Positions 35,101 to 46,197 of a DNA stretch of 64,000 bases are shown piece by piece. This DNA comes from Volvox africanus (lineage: Eukaryota > Chlorophyta > Chlorophyceae > Chlamydomonadales > Volvocaceae), in the NCBI GenBank assembly GCA_030268105.1, contig BSDZ01000086.1, positions 3,736,501 through 3,800,500 on the forward strand, given 5' to 3'. Position 1 is the first letter of the stretch. Each line of letters begins with the position of its first letter. Both the position numbers and the translations under genes were made by a program. The notes below the pieces were generated by a model, which was not told the DNA's origin, did no database searches, and saw only the letters and a list, made by a program, of their open reading frames with translations.

Positions 35101-37088
35101 GGCTGGACGGGGAATACTTGTTGCTTTGATAACATTGCTGTATCGGCCTTCAATCCATCTCAGTGAGCCCAACTCGCCTCGGGAGCAATTTTGGCCTAGG
35201 TGTAGTCTATGTATATCATGATAGTTATGCTTAAGTTGCTGATGTTCCGTCATGGGCAGCAAGTATGTAGTGCTTGCGGTATCATCGTGCGCGTACAGTA
35301 TCCTCTCTTTAAGGGTTAGGGTGAGTGTTGCTTGCCGTGTCCTCCTGGTAAGGCGCTCAGTTGGTCTCTCTCGGCAACCACTCCCTTACCCTATTTCGAT
35401 CTTGCCCCTTCGTAATGAAAGCTCCTCCACCGTTATCATTTTGACTTTCCTGTAATTGGCTGCTCCGTATGTATGCCCTTTCCCGGTTCATTCGCTCGCT
35501 AGCCTACTCTTCTCAACCACCGCCCTGCTACCCCATCAGGACATACGTACCTTGTCACAAGAAAGGTGGTGGCTGACCTGCGGGCGGCAGTTCCCTTGCA
35601 GCTCCAGTTGCTAATGAACCTGGCGGCGGGACCATTTGAGAGCTTGCAGGTGCTGGTGCACCTGGGCGCGGCAGCTGCAGTGAAGCAGCTGATGCGGTGG
35701 GAGGACATGAAGGTAGGCTGAAGGCTGCGGGCTCGTGTCTCTGCGCACCCGCTCTGCATATATCTGCGAAGTTTTTTGCGCCATCTGCAGCATGTGCATG
35801 TAAAGGGGACCTGAAATGTGAGCCCGGTGACATGATCTGGAAGATCATTAGCCCAAATTCACGAACTACCGTCATTGAAGATTCCTCGTAGCCTGGCCGG
35901 GTTCGGTCGATAGAATGGTACCGGAAGTTGCGCTATTGCCTTTTTACTCCGTATTTCCGCTTTGCACCTGCAGTCCAAGGCCGCGCATATTTTGAGGCTT
36001 CTGGACGAACTGGACTTGGAATACAAGCCCTTTGGCGATTGGGGCAACGGGCCTCTGACGGCGGCGGCGCTCAGCTCCTTGCAACTGGACCCCAAGCCCT
36101 TCGTGACTCGGGGTATAAGCTCGTCCAAACTTCTCAAGCTGCGTGAGCACGATCTTCAGACGCGATTCGGATTGGACCAGGTCGGAATCAGCAAGGTAGG
36201 ATGACATGGATGGAAGCATGAAGGGATGGGAAAAGTATGTTTTACGGGAGCGTGATTGTTGGAGCAAGACTATACAGAAAAGGGAAACTTGCAGGAAGAG
36301 GGGAATCCCCAGATGATTTCCCTATCTGCCACCGCGTTATGCACCCAAACTGGTCCCGGTCTGCGGGCTCTTTTGGTTTGCCGCGGAAAACCCTCCCCCG
36401 TAAGCACGCTCCCTGTCCCATGCAGGCCACGGGGCCCCGACCTCTTTCCCATTCTCAACTGCTATTCCTTACGCTTCTATTGATGCACCACTTTAACAGG
36501 TGGCGCTCCTTCAGGATGGCCATAAGATGTTCACGGAGATCGAAGCCATGGACAAGAAATCTTCTGGGGGCTCTATATCAATGGGCAACATGGAGCAGTA
36601 CCTGGTGGCCAAGCTGAACATGCGAGAAGCGAATGCCAAAACCTTCAGCATGGAAATCTTCGAGGAGATGCAGGTGTGGCACCGCTTCCGATATAAGGGG
36701 GTTTGGAACACATCTCGGTCGTGCTGTAAACACGCCGGCGGCGCTCCTCCTTCTTTCTCTTCTGTTAATACTAATTCATCTTTCTTCCCATTTTCATCTC
36801 GTGGCACGAGCTTATGGGATGTTTACTTCGCCGCCTTGTGCCCTCACTCGTCATGTCAATGATATACACAAGTCACTTCTTGTATACATGCCCAGGTGAT
36901 TAAAATCATGATATGTACGTAAGCCGCCGCTCACGTGTAGTCCTGTTCATCCTTCACACCTCCAGGTCGGGCAAATGGCGCCAGCCAGCTTCCTAAATTT
37001 TATCAAGGTGTACCCCATTTTGAGGGAGAGGCTGGACGACCTCATGTCTGGGCAGCGGGACAGGAAGCGGGCGCGCAAAGAGCATTAG
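32158..37088 (+). CDS. Armadillo/HEAT-like helical repeat protein with EF-hand-like C-terminus
   Basis: Eleven exons: 32158-32202, 32309-32491, 32657-33163, 33615-33846, 34131-34327, 34494-34673, 34888-35077, 35540-35712, 35974-36195, 36500-36673 and 36966-37088. All have GT-AG ends and phases agree, giving about 741 residues. The start ATG in ACCATGAAA opens MKILPSAVTRWFHGK. The middle consists of amphipathic helical repeats of armadillo type, for example QIAAAEALSTLCRRHAE, DLAIAAMGLLCELFAEK, SLVRGAMALLSVMVLQ, MAAEVLSSAASSS and LQLLMNLAAGPF. The last 130 residues resemble a degenerate EF-hand pair: FTEIEAMDKKSSGGSISMGN then FEEMQ|VGQMAPASFLNFIK. The acidic calcium ligands are mostly missing. 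The protein ends in a basic tail (RDRKRARKEH). I do not recognise a named orthologue. Helical repeats usually serve as a scaffold, so a protein-binding role is likely. Confidence 0.85.
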
Positions 37089-38578
37089 ATGGCGGTCGTC
37101 TACAGTGGGGCCCAGCGGTGCACCGGTATTCCTTAGACATTGGGTGTCGGGTCGGTCGCTCGGTTGTGTCTGTCGTGCACCGAATTAGCTGATATGTGTC
37201 CAGGAATGATCCAGCAGAAGGCGCAGGGGGTCAATTAAAACTGCGATTCATGGACACATACGAGAGGAAACCTGGCAACTCAAGCAGAGCCGTGTGGATA
37301 TTGTGGGGCTAGTCGTGTTCGTAGCGGGTTTTTCTCCAAGCTTCCCGGGGTTTTCCACTGGACCACTGGTCCAGTGCTCTATTTTCCTCGTCATACTCTA
37401 GTTTTGAACTTGTCCTCCGTATCTGCGATTTTGTTTCAAAGGCGCTGTTTCCGGAGTTGGGATGACGTCTTAACACGTGTCCCTGCCTAATAGTAGCTTA
37501 CTGACCTGCAGTGAGGCTGGCGGCAAGCAGTCCGTTATAGCGGTTCTAAGCAGCGACTTTGCTGCCGACTGTTGTTCGGAGGGACTTAGCCAACCCCTTG
37601 CCCCGGGGTCCGACCCCCTCCGGTTCGGCTTTGAGCGCAACTTGGGGGATTAAGCAGGATAGGTTAGGATGGGATGGGACTGGTCTGCAGCTCCATGAAT
37701 GGGTGATGGAGATAGCCAATGAGGGTGTGGAGGGATGCCATGAGCTAATCATCTTCGTTCGGTTTGTTTACAGAAACTAGGCAACAAACTCACGATTACG
37801 AGAACTACCAGATATGCCGAACTGAGGCATGAAATGATCTATCCGGCATTTCAGATGCAGTCATTTTGCAAGGACGTGTCTTTCGTGATAGTGAGTACTT
37901 GTGTTGTGGCAGCCCTGGTCCCGCTTGCTGACATGTAGGATAGCATTTGGATGCCGTAGGCAGACGCTATACGGACGGATGTGCTTGTGATAATAATTTT
38001 TGCCTGAGAAATCAGGGCGTGCAGCGTCTGATCCTTAAATGAAACTGTTGCGCTGAGTCGGCGGGAAGAGCTGGCCGTTTAGACAACAGAGAGATGCGGT
38101 GCCATGGCGGAACGCCATCGTGTTCCGCGTCTGAACCATCATGGCATACTGCCAGTTCGTAATCACTTAACCTCTGATTACGGCGAACCTGAGACGACTC
38201 GTCGTATTGTTATACCAATGTAGAGTGCCGAAATCAATCTTCAATTTCCTGTTCTTTAACGTATCCAGTAACTATTCAACGAACAGTTCCCGAGCTAACT
38301 ACCAACGAGCCCACTGAATAATCCATCAATCTCGATGCGTTCGTAAGACCGCAAGATTTTAACGTGATATATTACCTTATAGTTTTTCAATCGTTTTAAC
38401 TATGAATGATAGGCTCTTTTTGTCAGCAGCGTCGTTTCCGTGTCTGCATCATTGAACTCTTCGCCTGAATTATTCGGCACAGCATTGCTGAATTTCATTG
38501 CACAAGTGGAAAGGTTCTAAGATATTGGTTTTCCCGGTGCATTCGTTGCTTTCTTGGTTGGTGACATAATATAGCTAG
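37089..38578. other. Intergenic region
   Basis: About 1.5 kb between the armadillo-like gene and the RP2 gene. I see no coding exon. It contains a 21-nt near-palindrome at 37356-37376 and becomes AT-rich from about 38150 to the RP2 start, where the promoter is expected. Confidence 0.5.
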
Positions 38579-41500
38579 ATGGGTTGCATCAGCTCGAAGG
38601 AACGCAGGTCACGCGCATACGCTGTGGATGAGGAAGACACGACAGAGTTCCATAAAATCGGCGGCCAGGTCACGATTGACGACTGCAAAGGATGCCGACT
38701 GTATATAGGTAGGCATAGTGCAACGTGCCAAAGCACATGCAGTAACGTGGATGGAGCACCTTGCATGGACAGAAGGCATCGCCCTTGGTTAAAGCACCCA
38801 GCAAGGGGGGATGAGCAGGGTTTTCTACGGCAAGGGTTTTACACCTGGATTATAGTATGGCAAGGTAGCTTCTCGCGGTGCGCCATCTTGGGCCATGTAC
38901 GGTTCTACGCTTCGTTTGAAGTCCCAAATCAGGAGGCACTTCATGCTCCTTCGCCCTCTGCATGCCTGTGCCCGTGATAAGGCCTATTTCCAGCAAAAGC
39001 CTGAGGACCTCTCAATCCTGGACCTGCGCAGGCCCGACTGATGGGGCCGTCTTCGTCCGGGACAGCGCTGACTGCAACTTGGCGGTCGTGTGCAGGCAGC
39101 TCAGGTGTGATAAGCGGGAGGGACTGGGCCCACCGGTGATGCAAAAGCCGGAGGAAGGGATCAAAGTGAAGTCCCATCTTGAGTACGATAGTCGATGTGC
39201 ACTTTCCAGACAGGACACGGGATAAGGATTCGTTAAGGATCTCCTTGATAGAGCGCGGGTGGGCACCCGAGAGACGGGGCAAAAAAACCATCAGGGTATG
39301 ACATATTCTGTCAAAGCATAGACTACTCAACTAAACGCACGATGTGCTCGTACTTTGCAGAACCCGTGACTGTTCTGGCTGCAACATCGCACTGTACTGT
39401 CGCACCAAGCCGATCGTGGAGTCATCCAGTAATGTACGGCTTGGCTAAGCGGGATAGGAATGGGAGAAGAAAGAGGGCCAGGAGGGGTCAGCAGGGCTCA
39501 GGAGGAGGGGTCAGGGGGGTCAGGGGGGTCAGGAGGAGGGGACAGGAGGGGAGGGGAGGGGGCAGGAGGGGACCAAAAAGGGTGTTATGCAGGAAAGACA
39601 GACAGACCGTCCGGTTGGAATCTCCTGCGTAGTGCTGCCCCCTAGTTGCATCAGTAACTACGAACATGAAGTTATAGAACACTCATTACCAGGACCGTTG
39701 GACAGCTGGTGGGCAGCACTATGTATTTAGTACACGTTACATTCACACGGCTTTGTGGGAGGCCGGGAATCACATTTAGCTTTTTTGGGAACTTGTGCAT
39801 AGCGGCACTTACTGTGCTGCACTTTGATTAGGGAACTAACCGACCGACCAACCACTAACGTTTGGCCATTAACAACCATATCATGCGAGTGTGCAGATGG
39901 GCTTCTCCTGCCTTGATCTATCTTATCCAGACCTGAAGGGTGGGTGGACTTCTTGGTGTCCTCCGGGGTATGTGGATAATGTGCTTTCCTCCCTTGGTGC
40001 CAGCTATCGAGGGAAATCCCCTGCTGCGTGCGCAAAATGACCGGATCTGTGATGGACCGCAACGTGGCCCCTACACTGGGTCTGGAAAGTGCGGGGGCAG
40101 TCACAGGTCTTGGCGTTCAAGGGACCCGGGCCCCAACAAAGGAGCAGTATAATCCATGCAGGAGACCGAGTGCTCGGGAATTGGGAGAGCTCCAGGGAAA
40201 GCATGTCCTTCGTTTATCTTCATCGTGCATTCGTCCTGACCTTACATCGTGCCGTCCCCGATTGATTCCTTATTTCACAAGCTCGTCCAGCTATCCGTCA
40301 CCTTTGCGGCAGGTCACATGCGGCATGCGAAGCTCAGCTTGTTCCACAACTTCTGGTACGACATCTTTGACTTAACGCCGAAGGTACGGCATCAGCGAGA
40401 CAGCCAGGGGCGTGGTGCATCATATTTGAGGGTTGTCGGCACTTATTTGCTCATAACCGGCTTAGCTCGCGACAATGAATGTCCCAAATGATCGCTAACG
40501 TGGGCCGGTGTCGCTTATCTTTTGGCAGAGAGGCGTTTTCAAGGCCTTATCTCTTAAATCGACGGGTTGACCTGGTGCCTCATAAACGTGCTATCTTCGC
40601 TCGTGGCCTTCCTGGACACCCTCATTAGCAGTGCGTTCCGTCTTAACGACTGCTTGCCTTACACGGTCCCCCTCAGGACGGCAACTGGCGGCTGCTGCCG
40701 CACGGCACGAAAGCTGCCACCCTTCTGGAGCCCATTCCACTGGAGGTTTCGGAGCTGTTGGAGGCGCGACAGCAAGACAACGAGCTGGTGCGCGATCATA
40801 TCTGGGGATTAAGCGGCGTAGGGGCATGGAAACCCAAAGTCAGCAGTGTGCAATACCTCCGTTTCACGACGCAGCCTTGGAAACAAACTGTTGCTAGCAT
40901 TACTTTAGTGAAACAAAAATATTGCTGCTCCCTTAGGCAGCACATCATACAGTTGCATCGCACATGTGTAGGGCCGAACGGGGCCGACCTGCCGAGGGTT
41001 CTGTAACACCGCATCATGATTCGGAAAGTCCGGTTTCGACTGGTGTCATCTGCAAACGCCATGTCGAGTAGAAGCCCCATGTCAGCATCTCAGCCAAGCA
41101 CTAGATGAGTGGTCCTGGCAGAATCGTGGAGACTGACCGCTGGCCGGATGGGGGAATTTGTGTCCCTCTTCAATTACCATTGAAACGCTCTGACACTCAA
41201 CTTGTTGGATACATAACCAACCGATCATTACCCCGATGCCATACTCCCCTGCAGGGCACCTCTACACCTGCCGAGCCGTCTCCGCTCTTGCTCACTGTTG
41301 GAGGAGGCCCGGCCCCGCGCGAACAGCCTGCCGCCAATGGACTTATATATTTTTGTGGCTTTCGATGGCGCCAAGCACGAGCAGGCATTGCAGCTGGCAC
41401 TGACCGCTGCAGAGAAGGTACGGCAAGTCCAATGAGGACGTCCATTGATCCATGCACGTTCACGCAGTTTGGTTGCCGACCCTCTGTCATTATCGTTATC

Positions 41501-42365
41501 TCGCTCCTCCTCAATCTAAGTAATTCATGACAAAAGGTACCCTCACTGCAAGTGCGCTGGAGGTTTTGGGCCAATGCGTTCCGTAGGGCATGAAAGCAAA
41601 CAATATCAGGCATCCTGTGGGCCGCCCAGGCCGGGGATCCATTGCGCTGACCTCTTGACGTCGCCCAATGTGTTTTGTTTGCAGGGCTGGCTTTTGCGCA
41701 CGAACGAGGCGAAATTGAGGTCCGCGGCGGCTACTGCTCTGGCATCCGACGCGGGTTGGCCAAGGCAGTGGGCAAGTCACTGAGCAGCGCTAACGGAAGG
41801 CGCGGTGTTGCCAGGAGGGGAGGGCGAGGGGAGGTCCAATATGTTGTATTACGAGCCTCCGGGTTGAAGGTTGGCATCGCTCGATCTTGGGCCCCAGGCT
41901 GACGACCCCGTGTTGAGCGGGTTCCTGCCGGCTTCTCTGTGGGCGATATGAGTTCCAACACCATCCTCGCTTTTCCAAAGACGGCAACCCAGGGCAATGT
42001 ATCAGACCATCTCTCAACGCCACATCAGCATATGCCACATAGGCCATCCCTGCCGTCGTTGCTTTCTGGGTAGTGTCCTTCCGACAAGGCTCTTCTACCC
42101 CAACACGCCATACCACACACGCCATTATACGTTTCTGTGATGCTGCCTGTATTTCCTCCATCCTCAAAGCCACCACCCCTCGTCAGATAACACACAATCC
42201 GACCGGTTTCCCCCTCTACTGGCAGTTGGCTGTGTGGGGCTTGAGTTGTCTCTGCCGGCGGATGAGGCCCAGACGCTTAAGAAGCAGGTGTCACAGCTTA
42301 GCGACCACGCCAGCGATAGCGAGGTGGCTGGGAAGGCCTTCCGTACAGCTGGACTGGATGGCTGA
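38579..42365 (+). CDS. RP2: RP2 homologue (TBCC-domain ARL3 GTPase-activating protein)
   Basis: Exons: 38579-38708, 39032-39104, 39361-39433, 40291-40383, 40677-40787, about 41255-41417, 41685-41754 and 42226-42365; phases agree except at the acceptor of the sixth exon. The protein starts MGCISSK, with Gly2 and Cys3 for the dual acylation that holds RP2 on membranes. VTIDDCKGCRLYIG, VFVRDSADCNLAVVCRQLR and TRDCSGCNIALYC form the beta-helix of a tubulin cofactor C domain. The Arg in CRQLR|TRDC lies at the known arginine-finger position of RP2 and is split by an intron. KLSLFHNFWYDIFDLTPK and NWRLLPHG follow. LYIFVAFDGAKHE and GWLLRTNEAKLRSAA match the C-terminal NDK-like part. RP2 acts at the ciliary base, releasing lipidated cargo through ARL3. 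Compared with human RP2, the first coils of the TBCC domain seem to be missing between the acylated N-terminus and VTIDDC. The stop sits at the very edge of a WD40 exon (see findings). Confidence 0.8.
39478..39574. repeat. G-rich AGGGG/GGTCA imperfect repeat in intron
   Basis: Purine-rich imperfect repeat (GGAGGGG and GGGGTCAG units) in the third intron of the RP2 gene. Its many G runs could form a G-quadruplex on the plus strand. Confidence 0.8.
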
Positions 42366-42368
42366 AGG

Positions 42369-44078
42369 CGATGGATCAACAGTCTTGCGGTCCACCGCAG
42401 TGGTCGGTTGGCGTTGTCAGTGGCAAGGTGCGCCATTAATAGTTTTAAATGTTTTAGCTCGTTTGTGTGTCTGTGTCTGTGTTTGTGTCTGTGTCTGTGT
42501 CTGTCTGTGTCTGTGTCTGTGTCTGTGTCTGTGTCTGTGTCTGTGTCTGTGTCTGTGTCTGTGTGTGCATCCACGTAAGGTGTGTTTGGAATGCGGGTAA
42601 CGATTTGCAGGGCAGCAGGCGGGTGCTTGTGACCGGAGGTCAGTGGATGTAGGGGGGATGGTCTGAAATCGGTGCGTGTGGCGCCAGGCAGCTTCCATTA
42701 GTTGACCTGGGCACCGGCCGCCGGGCGCCAGAGGTCGCCGGCAGCCTTTGGTTCGGCGGTGGCGAGTTCTGGTGTCTATCCCTGCTGTCTGTGAAATACA
42801 GACGTCCGCCAGGAGGAGCAGCGCGCTGGCCAGGTGGGGGTCTCACTTTTTCTGTTCAGTCCTGTAAGTGCTGGAATCCACCCTAGGCACACAAGTCTTG
42901 GATCCTGAGTACCTGCCATGCCCACTTGGATCTGGATCTGGATCTAGGGACAAAGCTATCCGGATGTGGAATCTGTCCAAGGGCCGCACCAGCTACACGG
43001 CCCCATTGGAGTCGGAGGCCGACTGGGTGGGCTTCCTGCAATCGGGGGAGGCCTACTCGCTCATCAGCGGTAACCGCATCACAGTCCACAGGTGCGGAGC
43101 ACCACACGAGAACTCAGGGCATGGAGGTGGCGGGATGGCACGGGGCATGGGGCACCTAAGCGAGGTGGATCAGTCGATGGATAATAATGGCCACCGGAAG
43201 AGGGATGTTGGGAGGAGTGATTGTGTGGGGCGGTGATAATGGCCAGGGCCCTGGAACGACCCTGGAACAAGTCCGCATCCATCTTCCAAGACACCAGGCT
43301 CTGTCGCACCCGATGGCTTCGCGCCTACCACGTTCTACGACCAGAAAGGCCGAAACGTACCCTATGGCGGAGGTAGTGGATAGAAAGCATGGAACATGGA
43401 TAAGGGGAGCGGGAGAGTGCCTTACGGCCGCAGTTGCACAGTATACAGCCTATGTACCTCCGCTCCTCTTTGTGCCGCATCTTCGTACCCCCGGCGAAGC
43501 GCTTCCTCCCGCATCCCTCTGGAAGAGTGCGTCCTTCCTTCTCCGGCCGCTTGGTGCCCCCTTATCCTGCGAGTATGATCCTCCACGCAATCATTATCTG
43601 GATGGGGAGATGTGAGCGACCGAAGTAATAGTGGTCTTGTTAACCCGGGCCTCTTCCACCCGGTCCTTTGGAGTCGCAGGTCGCATGGATAACGATTGGC
43701 CGGGAGTTGCGGGTGAAGGGGGTGCTGGAATCCGAAGCTAAGCTCCGGCTGGCAAGCATCGCTGCTGAAAGGGGACCGCACCTTTATTTCCACACGTCAT
43801 CTTCGGCTCCTCCCTTAGCATCCACAGTCCCTTCACATTACGCATCTTCCGGGTCTATGCCCGTCCCTTCCACATACACAGCACCTCAGGCGCGCTGCTG
43901 GCGGCCTACTCCGCCCCACGCCGCATCCTTTGCTGCGCCTCTCAGGACGACAGCTTAGTGTTGCTGGGGCTGGAAGACGGCAGTGTGCGGGTGTGGGATG
44001 TGCGTACCAGCGGCGTGGTGGAAGGATGGGAGCGTGCGCACCCCAACCGAGTGCGCGGCCTGGCCATCTTGCAAGCGG
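42369..44078 (+). CDS. PAK1IP1/MAK11-type WD40 protein, internal exons (5' end missing)
   Basis: The first recognisable exon ends at 42427 and reads WINSLAVHRSGRLALSVA, the conserved HPSG...ALS blade edge of PAK1IP1/MAK11. It joins in phase 2 to 42948-43091 (DKAIRMWNLSKGRTSY ... GNRITVHR), the most diagnostic stretch of the family. A middle part at about 43100-43889 is not resolved; 43675-43780 may hold an exon. The exon 43890-44078 reads ALLAAYSAPRRILCCAS, then LEDGSVRVWDVRTSG and AHPNRVRGLAILQA, and ends in phase 1 at a GTAAGG donor. The next exon in order is at 29230, not downstream. The N-terminal blades are not found in the window. No WD40 continuation exists between 44079 and 46197. Confidence 0.7.
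42461..42567. repeat. TGTGTC hexanucleotide microsatellite
   Basis: About 17 near-perfect TGTGTC units. They lie in the intron that separates the first two recognisable WD40 exons. Confidence 0.95.
42863..42867 (+). terminator. TGTAA polyadenylation signal candidate for RP2
   Basis: TGTAA about 500 bp after the RP2 stop. If used, the RP2 3' untranslated region would run across a WD40 exon of the neighbouring gene fragment. Confidence 0.35.
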
Positions 44079-46197
44079 GTAAGGCAACCAGGGAACCCTG
44101 GGGGTACACTTAGAAGCCGGATGGCAGTTGGCGCAGTTGCCATGCGGTTTCGGAGCGTTGATGGCTGAGAGGGCTCCGTATGACGGATACAAAATCCTGA
44201 TAACATGGGTGCGTTCCCCACCGCATTGCCCCCCAATGATTCCCACCCCTCACTCCTTAAAAGACCCCGACATGTGCAAAATTATAAGGCATGCCTGCTA
44301 GCAACAGCATCCTCATTCACACAGCCCAGCCCAGAAATGGCAGTAGAAGGTCTGTTTTCCGGACAGTTGCAGTCATGCACGATGAGAGGTCCGTCGTCCG
44401 TCCACCCAGGTTGCTTGAGACCTGCTGCGGTAAGGTTTGCTTGAGACCGGCAAGTTTGCGGTATGGTACGGATTATTCGGTGTCATGCTCTGAAACACGC
44501 ATCGTCCAGGTACATTGCTGGGCTCCATTTCGCTCAACATCTCAACCTGGCTGACGTACGGTACGAGCCTGGGTGGATGGGTCGTGGATGGGTTCCTGCG
44601 TACAATAAAGCCGGTGCCGCATCCACAGAAGCCCTCCAGCGGCTCCACAATCTTGACGAGATGCTGGCGACAGCCTCTGCCATTGCGGAGACATATGGAC
44701 CAGCCGCTTCCAATCTGGCTGGGTGGTGTCATGGTATGGCACAAGACCGGTGCCGTATGCCAGTATGGCAATGTGGGCAATAGCATTCATGGAATTCCGC
44801 TTCGGCCGCAGTTCATATGCAATGAAATGCAATGCAAGGACGCTTACAGCGAGCCTGATAGGCTTCCTGCGTCTCCTGATACGCGCAGCATGCTGTTACC
44901 TGATGAGGGTGAGGTCACCTGTGGGTTGGGACTGACGGTTTGAGGGCTACCAAGTAAGGCGGCGGCGGGTCAAGACGGTTAAGCCAGACACCCCCGATGG
45001 AATGTGTGCATACCATGCAGGTATGCGGGTACCGGGTAGTCAGGCAGGAAAGGTAGGGTACACGTACGCAAATGCAATGTGTGCAGCGATAATATGTTCA
45101 GGATAAAACGAAGTCATCAAGGAGAAGGGCTAGAGGGCTACATTATGCATCGGGGTGTTCTTTAACAATTGAGAATTGCGGTGGTTGTTTCAGCACTAAT
45201 CCATTCAGGTGGCGGTTGGTACTTACACAGTGTAATTACGTCTTGAAGCCATACCAAGTCGAAGGGACTTTCGCATGCTACTCAATTTCGTTTGACCCGT
45301 TGCATACTTGGTGAGTGAAGAGTGGCACCTGAACCTAGGAACATCGCATCTGTGACGAGAAAGGAATCAATACCGTTTAAGAGTAGGAACAGCGATGCGA
45401 AGGGTGAATATGAAGATGATTCGGGTCCGCGGCACATACAAGGTTGCGATGGTGTGGGTTGTGGGAAGAGGATGACGCATTCCGGAGCCTGAAAAGACTA
45501 TGACTGCTTGCTAATCTTCTCGTTCTCCGAAACCATATTGCATGGTCTGTTCCTTGATGCCCACTGGGATGTTGTGTTGCAAATCCACGCAGTTGCCACA
45601 CACGTTGTCTGCGACACATCAGTCTATGTGCACGGTGTAACTTGACAGGTTTTACCATGCAGGAGCATACCCAGACAGCAACGTTCGTTCGTTCTACTAC
45701 CTCTCTCCTGGAATCAGCCAACATACAACCCCACCCAGGCCTTACCACGCCCTTCGTAATCCAACCCTGGTTCCGATATGGCTCTGAACCATCAGCCATG
45801 CAAACTGCAAATCCCCACACATGGGCACAAAGCCATCGACATCTGGCCTAACATCACATCTAGCGCCCTCATCTTCTCAGGTAGCAAAATGCCTTTCGTG
45901 CAGCCCTACAAACGCATGGACCCAAAGACGCAAGTACTCAATCAACTAACAATACTTCGTACTTAATCCCTGACTGGGTCGCCCACTCCGTTGGCCTGAG
46001 TCCAACGAACCGCAGTGTGTTGTATCTCTGTGATAGTATCCGCCGAACTGTTAAGGCCTGATCGGAGTATCTCCAGTGTTCTCATCATCCCGGATATTAG
46101 CCATAGATACCCTAATCCGGATACTACACAGTGCACCTAGAGCCTACCGTTCACGACCACTCCACGTGCCACAAACCTACGCCGCTCTGCACAATTA
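44079..46197. other. Gene-poor stretch after the WD40 exon
   Basis: It begins as the intron after the WD40 exon (GTAAGG donor at 44079). No further WD40 exon, transposon or other gene is recognisable. The open frames at 44463-44943 and 45377-45820 have no family features and irregular codon use. Confidence 0.5.

Noticed and set aside
42371..42427. A new start codon at 42371 just after the RP2 stop (MDQQSCGPPQW)
   Set aside because: The other frame of the same exon reads SLAVHRSGRLALS and joins in phase 2 to RDKAIRMWNL, a far better fit to the WD40 family.
44463..45851. Overlapping open frames after the WD40 exon, possibly transposon remnants
   Set aside because: No transposase, reverse transcriptase or terminal repeat could be recognised.
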